This document shows positions 9,187 to 16,541 of a stretch of 64,000 nucleotides of DNA, piece after piece. Numbering within the stretch: position 1 is the first letter of the stretch; each line of letters starts with the position of its first letter. The notes under the pieces are model-generated. The model did not search any database. It was not told the origin of the DNA and was given only the letters and a program-made list of their open reading frames with translations. The stretch is from assembly GCA_963744905.1 (NCBI GenBank), contig CAVUUV010000005.1:1-64000 (forward strand), read 5' to 3'. This DNA comes from DATFFO01 sp963744905. GTDB taxonomy: Bacteria; Actinomycetota; Acidimicrobiia; Spongiisociales; ZC4RG35. A program made the position numbers and the translations under genes.

Positions 9187-9192
9187 TATCGT
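9187..9192 (+). promoter_or_regulatory. Probable -10 element, leaderless start of the racemase gene
   Basis: TATCGT, 6 nt before ATG 9199. No ribosome-binding site is visible. No convincing -35 was identified. Confidence 0.55.
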
Positions 9193-9198
9193 CGGACA

Positions 9199-10323
9199 AT
9201 GCCTGGACCTCTTTCCGACCTCAGGGTGATCGAGCTGGCCGGGATCGGGCCCGGCCCCCACGCCGGGATGATCCTGGCCGACCTGGGAGCGGAGGTGATC
9301 CAGTTGGTCCGGCTGGGGACGGAGCCGGACCCCTCCGACATCCTCAACCGGGGCAAGTCGTCGGTGGCCATCGATCTCAAGCGGCCCGGGGGACCCGATC
9401 TGGTCCTGCGGCTGGTGGAGAAAGCGGACGTTCTCATCGAGGGGTTCCGCCCCGGAGTTACCGAGCGGCTCGGGTTGGGGCCGGACGAGTGTCTGGAGAT
9501 GAATCCGGCCCTGGTGTACGGCCGGGTGACGGGATGGGGACAGAACGGGCCGCTTTCACAGACGGCGGGACATGACATCGACTACATCGCCGCTTCCGGG
9601 GCACTGGGCTCGATCGGCCCCGCCGATCGCCCCCTCCCACCCCTCAACCTGGTGGGAGACTTCGGGGGTGGATCGATGCTATTGGTGATCGGAGTACTGG
9701 CCGGGGTGGTCGAAGCGAGGCGATCAGGACAGGGCCAGGTGGTGGACGCAGCCATGGTCGACGGCTCCGCCCTGCTCATGGCCATGCAGCACGGCGCCCT
9801 GTCGGGAGGATGGTGGGAGGACGGCCGGGCCCGGAACCTGTTCGACGGGTCTGCGCCCTTCTACACCACCTACTCCACCTCCGACGGCCGGTTCGTGGCC
9901 GTGGGAGCGCTGGAGCCCCACTTCTACGCCGAGCTGGTGGAGAAACTCGGATTGGCCGACGAAGAACTGCCCGCCCAGATGGATCGGGAGGCCTGGCCGG
10001 TGCTGCGGGAACGGTTCTCGGAGGTCTTTGGCCAACGGACCATGGCCGAATGGGAGAGCGAGTTCGCCGGTTCCGATGCCTGCGTGGCCGGCGTCTACTC
10101 GATGACGGAGGCGCCCCGCCATCCCCACCTGGCCCACCGGAGGACCTTCATCGAGGTGGGGGGCATCAACCAGCCCTCTCCGGCGCCCCGATTCTCCCGC
10201 ACACCGGCCGCCATACCGGGGCCGATCCCGGCGCCGGGCCGCGACACCGACTCGGTCATGGCCTCACTCGGCATCGAGACGGAGACGATCTCTAGACTCC
10301 GTGAAGAAGGCGTGCTCGGCTGA
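9199..10323 (+). CDS. Alpha-methylacyl-CoA racemase (CaiB/BaiF family)
   Basis: 374 aa from ATG 9199. The frame runs open back to 8485 but only through antisense sequence of the neighbour. The start LRVIELAGIGPGPHAGMILADLGAEV is typical of family III CoA-transferases of the racemase branch. His125 (GHDIDYIAASG) and Asp154 (LVGDFGGGS) sit where the catalytic His/Asp pair of mycobacterial Mcr lies. It would interconvert (R)- and (S)-2-methylacyl-CoA so that branched chains can enter beta-oxidation. It is followed within 22 bp by an acyl-CoA synthetase. Confidence 0.88.
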   Translation: MPGPLSDLRVIELAGIGPGPHAGMILADLGAEVIQLVRLGTEPDPSDILNRGKSSVAIDLKRPGGPDLVLRLVEKADVLIEGFRPGVTERLGLGPDECLEMNPALVYGRVTGWGQNGPLSQTAGHDIDYIAASGALGSIGPADRPLPPLNLVGDFGGGSMLLVIGVLAGVVEARRSGQGQVVDAAMVDGSALLMAMQHGALSGGWWEDGRARNLFDGSAPFYTTYSTSDGRFVAVGALEPHFYAELVEKLGLADEELPAQMDREAWPVLRERFSEVFGQRTMAEWESEFAGSDACVAGVYSMTEAPRHPHLAHRRTFIEVGGINQPSPAPRFSRTPAAIPGPIPAPGRDTDSVMASLGIETETISRLREEGVLG

Positions 10324-10344
10324 CACCCTTGGGAGGGACCTGGA

Positions 10345-12192
10345 ATGACAACCGATGCCCTGACCAGGCGGGAGGCCGCCGAGATCGATGCCCTGGTCGA
10401 GGGCAGGACGATCCTGGACGTCTTCAACCACAATGCCGACCATTACCCCGACCGTCCTGCCATCCACTGGCGGCGGGGAGGGGACTGGCACGACCTCACC
10501 TGGAGCCGATACCGGACCCTGGCCAGGCAGGCGGCGGCGGGCCTGTCCGCCCTGGGTGTGGTCCGGGGCGACTTCGTGGCCATCCAGGCCGGGAATCGTC
10601 CCGAGCACGTCATCGCCGACCTGGGCGCCATTCACCTCGGCGCCGCAGGTGTGACGATCTACTCAACCATGGCCCCCAATCAGGTCGCCTACATCGCCCG
10701 CGACTGCGGAGCATCGGTGGCGATCATCGAGGATCTTTCCTTCATGAAACGCTGGGAGGAGATCAGGCCCGACCTGGAGGGGCTGACCCATGTGGTCCTG
10801 ATGGAGGGGGCCGAGAACTACGCCACGGTCGACTGGGTCCTGTCCTGGGACGAGCTGCTCGAACGGGGCCGGGTGGCCCTGGAGTCGGATCCCGGTCAGA
10901 TCGACACCAGCGGGATCGGCCCCGAGGACCTGGCCACGCTGATCTACACGTCGGGGACGACCGGGAACCCCAAGGGGGTCCGGGTCACCCATCGCAACGT
11001 GATGTGGACCTCCGAGTCGAGTCGACGGGCGGCCATCCTGGCCGATCATCCCCGGGGCGTCTCCTACCTGCCTCTGGCCCATATCGCCGAGCGCATCACC
11101 AGTCACTATCAGGGCATCTATCGGGCCAGCGAGGTGTGGTTCTGTCCTGACATGAGCCAGGTGCTGGAGTACGTACAGCAGTCGAGGCCGACCTTCTTCG
11201 TGGGGGTCCCCCGGGTGTGGGAGAAGGTGGCCACGGGTCTCCAGGCCCGGTTCGCCCAGGTCGAGGGCATCCAGGCGAAGTTGCTGGCCAAGGCGAGGGA
11301 GCTGGGGATGAGGAAGGTCGAGGCGGAGGAGGCGGGGAGGGCCATGAGCCCGCTCGCCTCGATCCTGCACCGGCTTCTCGATCGGGTCGTGCTCGCCAAG
11401 GTCCGCCGCCAGCTGGGAATGGAACAGGTGGAGCTCGCAGTGACGGCGGCGGCGCCGATCACGCCCGATCTGATCAGGTTCTTCGTCGCGCTCGGAATAC
11501 CCCTCTACGAGGTGTACGGCATGTCGGAGAACACCGGGCCCGCCACCTCCAATCGGCCCGGGGCGAGCCGGATCGGCTCCATCGGGATCCCGCTCCCCGG
11601 GGTCGAGGTCAAGTTGGCCGACGATGGCGAGCTGTGGATTCGGGGTGGGATCGTGACGGCGGGGTACCACCATCTCCCCGACGAGACGGCTGAGACCTTC
11701 GACGCCGAAGGGTGGCTGCACACGGGTGATCTGGCCCGTCAGGACCCCGACGGCTTCCTCTTCCTGGTGGGTCGTAAGAAGGAGATCATCATCACGGCCG
11801 CCGGCAAGAACGTCGCCCCGGCCAGGCTGGAGACAATCCTGACGGTGCACCCGCTGGTGTCCAAGGCGTGCATGGTGGGCGATGGTCGCCGCTACATAAC
11901 CATGGTGATCTCCCTGGATCCCGAGGTCGCCCCAGGGTGGGCCTCGGCTCACGGGCTGGAGTATGTCGATCTGGCCTCCTTCTCCCGTCTGCCCCGGGTG
12001 GTGGCGGCCGTGCAGCAGGCGGTCGACGAGGCCAACCAGCAGGTATCGCGGGTAGAGCAGGTCAAACGCTTCTTCATCGCCCCCGACGAATGGACACCCG
12101 AAAGCGGCGAGGTAACCGCCTCCCTCAAGCTGAAGCGGCGCGTGATCCTCGACCACTACGCCGACGAGATCGAGGCCCTCTACGCCGGCTGA
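10345..12192 (+). CDS. Long-chain fatty acid--CoA ligase (FadD15-like AMP-binding enzyme)
   Basis: 615 aa from ATG 10345, with GGGAGGG about 8 nt upstream. The P-loop LIYTSGTTGNPKGV is at residues 199-212. The adenylation motif YGMSENTGPATSNRPG and the motif GWLHTGDLARQDPDGFLFLVGRKKE follow, with C-terminal Lys-bearing segment TASLKLKRRVILDHY. It activates fatty acids to acyl-CoA through an acyl-AMP intermediate. The long form with insertions (residues about 300-350) is the Faa1/FadD15 type. It lies in an acyl-CoA catabolic run. Confidence 0.93.
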   Translation: MTTDALTRREAAEIDALVEGRTILDVFNHNADHYPDRPAIHWRRGGDWHDLTWSRYRTLARQAAAGLSALGVVRGDFVAIQAGNRPEHVIADLGAIHLGAAGVTIYSTMAPNQVAYIARDCGASVAIIEDLSFMKRWEEIRPDLEGLTHVVLMEGAENYATVDWVLSWDELLERGRVALESDPGQIDTSGIGPEDLATLIYTSGTTGNPKGVRVTHRNVMWTSESSRRAAILADHPRGVSYLPLAHIAERITSHYQGIYRASEVWFCPDMSQVLEYVQQSRPTFFVGVPRVWEKVATGLQARFAQVEGIQAKLLAKARELGMRKVEAEEAGRAMSPLASILHRLLDRVVLAKVRRQLGMEQVELAVTAAAPITPDLIRFFVALGIPLYEVYGMSENTGPATSNRPGASRIGSIGIPLPGVEVKLADDGELWIRGGIVTAGYHHLPDETAETFDAEGWLHTGDLARQDPDGFLFLVGRKKEIIITAAGKNVAPARLETILTVHPLVSKACMVGDGRRYITMVISLDPEVAPGWASAHGLEYVDLASFSRLPRVVAAVQQAVDEANQQVSRVEQVKRFFIAPDEWTPESGEVTASLKLKRRVILDHYADEIEALYAG

Positions 12193-12202
12193 CCTCGCTT
12201 TG

Positions 12203-12240
12203 GCGCGACATTCAGGCCGTATACGCTCCCGATGTCGCGC
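12203..12240. promoter_or_regulatory. Inverted repeat between the synthetase and dehydrogenase genes
   Basis: GCGCGACAT (12203-12211) and ATGTCGCGC (12232-12240) are perfect complements with 20 nt between, centred on the -10-like TACGCT (12222-12227). A dimeric repressor site overlapping the promoter is one reading; a hairpin is another. Confidence 0.4.
12222..12227 (+). promoter_or_regulatory. Probable -10 element of the short-chain dehydrogenase gene
   Basis: TACGCT, 4 nt before ATG 12232 and 28 nt before the preferred start ATG 12256, which would give a short leader carrying AGAAGGG. Confidence 0.4.
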
Positions 12241-12255
12241 GAGAAGGGCAGTCGG

Positions 12256-13173
12256 ATGAGTGAGCCACCCATCGGTTTCGACGGACGCGTCGCCATAGTC
12301 ACCGGGGCGGGAGGCGGTCTGGGCCGTCAGTACGCCCTCGAACTGGCCCGGCGCGGGGCCCGGGTGGTGGTGAACGACCTGGGGGGGTCCGTCGACGGTA
12401 CCGGTGCCTCGGTCAAGGCGGCCGACACGGTGGTGGATGAGATCGGCGCCGCCGGCGGCGAGGCCGTGGCCAGCTACGACTCGGTGGATGATCCCGACTC
12501 GGCGCAGGCCATAGTAGATCTGGCGGTGAGGGAGTTCGGCACCGTGGACGTGGTCATCAACAACGCCGGCATCCTGAGAGACCGCAGCTTCGCCAACCAG
12601 ACCAACGAGGAGCTCCAGGCGGTGCTCGACGTCCACCTGCTGGGCGCCTTCTACGTTTCCCGCCCCGCATTCAGGGTCATGAAGGAGCGGGGCTACGGCC
12701 GCTTCGTCTTCACCGCCTCCAACGCCGGGATCCTGGGCAATTTCGGCCAGACCAACTACGGCGCCGCCAAGATGGGGTTGGTAGGGCTTTCCAACGTCAT
12801 AGCCATCGAAGGAGGCAAGTACGGAATCTCCTCCAACGTCATCGCCCCGGTGGCCAGGACCAGGATGACCGAGGACTTGCTGGGTGAGTTCGCCGAGTAT
12901 GTGGACCCGGCTCTGGTCATGCCGATGGTCGTGTACCTGGCCTCTGAGGAATGCAGCGTCACCCACGAGATCTTCTCGGCTGGAGCCGGCCGCTACGCCC
13001 GCTTCTTCATCGGCCTCACCCCGGGATGGTTCGCCGGTGCCGGGGCCCGGGCATCGGCCGAGGACGTCGCCCACCATCTGGACCGGATTCGGGATACGGA
13101 GGGCTACTCGATCCTGGGCTCGGCCGGCGACGAACTGTCGATGTTGGCGGACCTGTTCGCGGCCGGGGACTGA
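12256..13173 (+). CDS. SDR-family 3-hydroxyacyl-CoA dehydrogenase-like protein
   Basis: 305 aa from ATG 12256, chosen because AGAAGGG lies 7 nt upstream. An in-frame ATG at 12232 lies inside an inverted repeat. Rossmann motif TGAGGGLG at residues 16-23, NNAG 102-105, catalytic Ser155, Tyr168 and Lys172 (YGAAK). The GFDGRVAIVTGAGGGLGR start and the DLGGSVDGTG segment resemble the dehydrogenase half of peroxisomal multifunctional enzyme 2, which oxidises 3-hydroxyacyl-CoA with NAD. The context of racemase, ligase and acyl-CoA dehydrogenase fits beta-oxidation. Confidence 0.85.
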   Translation: MSEPPIGFDGRVAIVTGAGGGLGRQYALELARRGARVVVNDLGGSVDGTGASVKAADTVVDEIGAAGGEAVASYDSVDDPDSAQAIVDLAVREFGTVDVVINNAGILRDRSFANQTNEELQAVLDVHLLGAFYVSRPAFRVMKERGYGRFVFTASNAGILGNFGQTNYGAAKMGLVGLSNVIAIEGGKYGISSNVIAPVARTRMTEDLLGEFAEYVDPALVMPMVVYLASEECSVTHEIFSAGAGRYARFFIGLTPGWFAGAGARASAEDVAHHLDRIRDTEGYSILGSAGDELSMLADLFAAGD

Positions 13174-13181
13174 GCGGGCGT

Positions 13182-13187
13182 TACGCT
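13182..13187 (+). promoter_or_regulatory. Probable -10 element, leaderless acyl-CoA dehydrogenase gene
   Basis: TACGCT, 6 nt before ATG 13194. No ribosome-binding site between them. Confidence 0.55.
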
Positions 13188-13193
13188 GCAAAG

Positions 13194-14393
13194 ATGACCA
13201 CTACCGCCACCACCAGCGAGGAAGCCACCATCGACGCAGCTGTGGACGGGCTGCTGGATGCCCATGATCCGTCGACCACTCCCGACGTCGAATTCTGGGG
13301 CGCCCAATTCGATGCCGGGCTGGCCTGGGTGCATTTCCCCGAGGGTCGGGGAGGGTTGGGTGTGTCTCCCTCACTCCAGGCAAGGGTCAGTCGAAAGCTG
13401 GGCGAGGCGGGTGCCTCGCGGTCGAACCTGGCTCGCAACGTCATCGGATACGGTATGGGGGCGCCCACCGTCGTCACTCATGGGAGACCCGAGCAGCAGG
13501 ACCGCTGGTTGCGCCCGCTGTTCACGGCCGAGGAGATCTGGTGCCAGCTGTTCAGCGAGCCCTCGGCCGGCTCCGATGTGGCCGGTCTCGCCACGCGGGC
13601 CATACGGGACGGCGACGAGTGGGTGGTGAACGGACAGAAGGTGTGGACCACGCTGGCTCACACGGCCAAATGGGGCATGCTGGTGGCCCGCACCGACCCG
13701 GACCAGCCCAAGCATCGCGGGCTCACCTATTTCATCATCGACATGGATCAGCCCGGGGTGGAGGTGCGGCCCTTGCGCCAGATCACGGGTGAGGCGGAGT
13801 TCAACGAGGTCTATTTCACCGATGCCCGGGTGCCGGACTGGAATCGGCTGGGCGGTGTCGGTGAGGGATGGCGGGTGTCTCTCACCACCCTGATGAACGA
13901 ACGGGTGGCGATCGGATCGGCGACACCGGAGCGAGGCGACGGGTCGATCGCGATGGCCGTGGACCTGTGGTCACGGCACGAGCCGGGCCCGGTGGCGCTG
14001 GACGAGTTGATGAAGCTGTGGGTCGAGGCCGAGGTGCTGCGGCTCACCAACGTCAGGGCCGCCAGGGGTCGTTCCCAGGGGACGCCGGGCCCGGAGGGCT
14101 CGACCGCCAAGTTGCACTGGGCCGATCTCAACAAACGGATCTACTCCTTCTGTGTCGAGCTGCTCGGCACCGAGGGCTTGCTCTACCCCGAGACTTACGC
14201 CTACCGGGCACCCGATGAATCGGCCATGGGCCGTCGTAGCCCGCAGATGAACTTCCTCCGCGCCAGGGCCAACTCGATCGAGGGTGGGACGTCGGAGATC
14301 ATGAAGAACATCCTCGGCGAGAGGGTCCTGGGTCTTCCCGGCGAGCCGAGGGTGGACAAGGACCTTCCCTGGCGGGAGATACCCCGAGGTTGA
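13194..14393 (+). CDS. Acyl-CoA dehydrogenase family protein
   Basis: 399 aa from ATG 13194; the longer frame from 12951 runs through the previous gene. FAD/acyl-CoA motifs QLFSEPSAGSDVAGLATRA and WVVNGQKVWTTLAHTAKWGML are clear, and the C-terminal helix domain ends NSIEGGTSEIMKNILGERVLG, where the Glu of IEGGTSE occupies the usual catalytic-base region. The N-terminal domain is short, as in many actinobacterial FadE proteins. It introduces the alpha-beta double bond of an acyl-CoA. Its stop overlaps the following TTG start. Confidence 0.9.
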   Translation: MTTTATTSEEATIDAAVDGLLDAHDPSTTPDVEFWGAQFDAGLAWVHFPEGRGGLGVSPSLQARVSRKLGEAGASRSNLARNVIGYGMGAPTVVTHGRPEQQDRWLRPLFTAEEIWCQLFSEPSAGSDVAGLATRAIRDGDEWVVNGQKVWTTLAHTAKWGMLVARTDPDQPKHRGLTYFIIDMDQPGVEVRPLRQITGEAEFNEVYFTDARVPDWNRLGGVGEGWRVSLTTLMNERVAIGSATPERGDGSIAMAVDLWSRHEPGPVALDELMKLWVEAEVLRLTNVRAARGRSQGTPGPEGSTAKLHWADLNKRIYSFCVELLGTEGLLYPETYAYRAPDESAMGRRSPQMNFLRARANSIEGGTSEIMKNILGERVLGLPGEPRVDKDLPWREIPRG

Positions 14394-15355
14394 GTCCTGG
14401 CCGGATTCTGGTCACCCATCGCCTGCCCGGTGATGCCGGGTCCGGGCTGCCTGCGGATTCCTCGGTCTGGACGGGGAAGGGGGCCATGCCCCGCCAAGAG
14501 CTGCTGGCGGCGGTCCGGGAGGCGGAGGGGTTGCTGTGCATGCTCGTCGATGAGATCGATGCCGAGCTGATCGAGGCTGGAGGCCACCTCAGGGTCATAT
14601 CCCAGATGGCGGTGGGGGTCGACAACATCGACCTGGCGGCTGCATCCCGGGCCGGCATCCCGGTCGGCCACACCCCGGGGGTGTTGACGGAGACAACCGC
14701 CGACACCGCCTTTGCATTGATGGCTGCTGCATGCCGGCGGTTGCCGGAGGGGGGCGATGCCCTGCGGGAGGGGAGGGTGGGGGAGTGGGATCCGGAGTTC
14801 ATGCTGGGCGGTGACCTGTGGGAGACCACGCTGGGAATCGTCGGCCTGGGACGCATCGGCCAGGCCGTCGCCCGACGCGCAGCCGGCTTTGCCATGGGGA
14901 TTCTCTATACGGGCCCACATCGCAAGGGGGAGGCCGAGGGGCTGGGGGCACATTACGTCGATCTGGACGAACTCCTGTCCGCATCGGACCACGTCGTCTT
15001 GGCTGCTCCGCTCGATGCGAGCACCCGGCACATGATCGACCGCCGGGCACTGGCGCTCTTGTCGGATCGGGCGACACTGGTCAACATCGCCCGGGGTGGC
15101 CTGATCGATCATCAGGCCCTGGCCGAGGCGGCGGGTGCGGGCCGCCTCCGTGTGGCCCTCGACGTCACCGAGCCCGAACCCCTCCCGGCCGACCACCCGC
15201 TCCTCCATCTGCCCAACGTGCTCGTGGTTCCCCATCTCGGATCCGCCAGCATCCGTACCCGCACTGCCATGGCGGAGATGGCGGTAGCCAATCTGGTGGC
15301 GGGTCTGGCCGGAGAGCGGTTGCCGGCCTGCGCCAACCCGGCTGTCTACACATGA
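14390..15355 (+). CDS. D-2-hydroxyacid dehydrogenase (glyoxylate/hydroxypyruvate reductase type)
   Basis: 321 aa from TTG 14390, overlapping the previous TGA, with a purine-rich CCGAGG just upstream. NAD(P)-binding GLGRIGQAVARRAAGF, the catalytic Arg in NIARGGLIDHQAL, Glu in DVTEPEPLP and His in VVPHLGSAS form the usual R-E-H set, and the substrate loop is MAVGVDNID. It reduces 2-ketoacids such as glyoxylate with NAD(P)H. Translational coupling to the acyl-CoA dehydrogenase suggests a shared pathway, but the substrate is open. Confidence 0.88.
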   Translation: MSPGRILVTHRLPGDAGSGLPADSSVWTGKGAMPRQELLAAVREAEGLLCMLVDEIDAELIEAGGHLRVISQMAVGVDNIDLAAASRAGIPVGHTPGVLTETTADTAFALMAAACRRLPEGGDALREGRVGEWDPEFMLGGDLWETTLGIVGLGRIGQAVARRAAGFAMGILYTGPHRKGEAEGLGAHYVDLDELLSASDHVVLAAPLDASTRHMIDRRALALLSDRATLVNIARGGLIDHQALAEAAGAGRLRVALDVTEPEPLPADHPLLHLPNVLVVPHLGSASIRTRTAMAEMAVANLVAGLAGERLPACANPAVYT

Positions 15356-15475
15356 TCGGGTTCTATCCCGCCTAAGAGACGAGGAAGTTAACACCCACAG
15401 AGCGGCGCGAATAGGGGCGCCGACCGTGTCGATTCGATAACGGCCCAAGATTCGCGGTTCGACCGCGGTGAGCCG

Positions 15476-15736
15476 TTGCTCAACACCGGGCGGGTCGGGG
15501 GAGCCGACGACGACGATCGTTCCAAGAAGGTGCGCATCCCCGACAGTGCCGCCATCGTGGGCGGGATAGTCGACGGATCGATCGAGTGGGACCTGGATCC
15601 CGATTTCGGTTATCAGGTGGCGACGTCGGTGCCAGGGATCGACGACGTCGATCTGCTTCAGCCCCGGCGTCTCTATGGGCGCCAATCTCGCCGAGGCGAG
15701 TACGAGGACATGGTCGAGCGCCTTCGGCAAGAGCGG
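15476..15736 (+). pseudogene. Remnant of ATP-dependent phosphoenolpyruvate carboxykinase (C-terminal part)
   Basis: About 87 codons beginning LLNTGRVGG, then SKKVRIPDSAAIVGGIVDGSIE and DPDFGYQVATSVPGIDDVDLLQPRRLYGR. These match, in order, the NTG..GG, helix, and F-G-x-x-V-x-S-x-P-G ... L-x-P-R elements of the PckA C-terminus. The N-terminal four fifths with the kinase and metal sites are absent. Upstream the frame meets a stop near 15390 and the intact dehydrogenase gene. Downstream the frame runs on without the normal PckA end, antisense to the thiamine pyrophosphokinase gene. The rest of 15356-15802 shows nothing recognisable. Confidence 0.6.
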
Positions 15737-15802
15737 ATGCCGGTATCTCGCCTCCTATCCGGCTCTCGATCCGCGGGTGGCGTCCGGTCTCTGATCGCTG
15801 TG

Positions 15803-16432
15803 TCAGGCAGGATCGGGTTGTATGGCGACGAGGGTTCCCGAGTCCAGCCTGACCGTTGCGACCGGGCCGGCGAACACGTTGGACACCCCGCGGGTGGAGC
15901 CGGGCCACAGGGTCTCGTCGCTCAGATTCCACCGCAGCCCGGTGGTGGAAATCTGGCGGACCGGTCCCGCCACCGCCAGCAGGGTCAGTGTGGACCCGGC
16001 GGCGCCGTGCAGGGTGGTCCCTGCCCGGACGATCCGGACCCGGGCCCGGGAGGCCACCCACTCCAGCTCGACCCCTGCCCAGCGCTCGGACGTGAGCAGC
16101 ATCATGGTGCCCATCAGGTGATCGAAGCGACCGCCCTGTCCGCCCAGGACGGTCACCTGGAGCGGGTCGCGCTCCATGGCTGCCTGCAGGGCCAGCTCCA
16201 GGTCGGTGGCGTCCTTGTCGGGGGAGTAGCGCTCCAGGGTGGCAGTGGTTATCCGGAGAGCCTCCTCACCGACCGAGTCCATGTCGCCCACGACCAGATC
16301 GACGTCCAGACCCAGTGACAGGGCCTGATCCAGCCCCGAATCGGCCGCGATCAGATAGGCGTCGTCGGGTATCTCTCCTTCCGACCAGGAGGGGATGGGC
16401 TCACCCCCGGCGAAGATGACCACCGATTTCAT
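15803..16432 (-). CDS. Thiamine pyrophosphokinase
   Basis: 209 aa from ATG 16432; a longer frame to 16654 would run through the S9 peptidase 3' end. Motifs AADSGLDQALSLGLDVDLVVGD, DMDSV, SPDKDATDLELAL and GGRFDHLMG are those of thiamine diphosphokinases, which transfer pyrophosphate from ATP to thiamine to give the cofactor used, for instance, by AceE encoded at 45675. GGGGGCGGG upstream may serve as ribosome-binding site. It is downstream of, and on the same strand as, the peptidase gene, separated by a strong hairpin. Confidence 0.88.
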   Translation of the reverse strand: MKSVVIFAGGEPIPSWSEGEIPDDAYLIAADSGLDQALSLGLDVDLVVGDMDSVGEEALRITTATLERYSPDKDATDLELALQAAMERDPLQVTVLGGQGGRFDHLMGTMMLLTSERWAGVELEWVASRARVRIVRAGTTLHGAAGSTLTLLAVAGPVRQISTTGLRWNLSDETLWPGSTRGVSNVFAGPVATVRLDSGTLVAIQPDPA

Positions 16433-16475
16433 CCCGCCCCCGAATCCAGCGGCGGGCGGCCTAAATGACAAAATC

Positions 16476-16503
16476 GTCTTACGCGCGAAATCGCGCGTAA
16501 GAC
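16476..16503 (-). terminator. Perfect 13-bp hairpin, probable terminator of the S9 peptidase gene
   Basis: GTCTTACGCGCGA (16476-16488) and its exact complement (16491-16503) are separated by 2 nt. Read on the minus strand it is followed by GATTTTGTCATTT, a weak T-rich tail. Confidence 0.6.
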
Positions 16504-16541
16504 CTCCACCTCTAGTCGAGGTTGAGGTTGGCCGATGGCAC

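Noticed and set aside
8485..9198. N-terminal extension of the racemase frame by 238 codons
   Set aside because: It runs antisense to the 316-aa gene and through a repeat; the family starts at ATG 9199.
10663..13191. 842-codon open frame antisense to the acyl-CoA ligase and dehydrogenase genes
   Set aside because: It is a high-G+C shadow of well-recognised genes, with no family features and a composition rich in Gly, His, Gln and Arg.
15480..16061. Minus-strand and plus-strand open frames across the thiamine pyrophosphokinase gene
   Set aside because: They overlap clear kinase motifs; only the first 87 codons of the plus frame from 15476 resemble a real protein (PckA).
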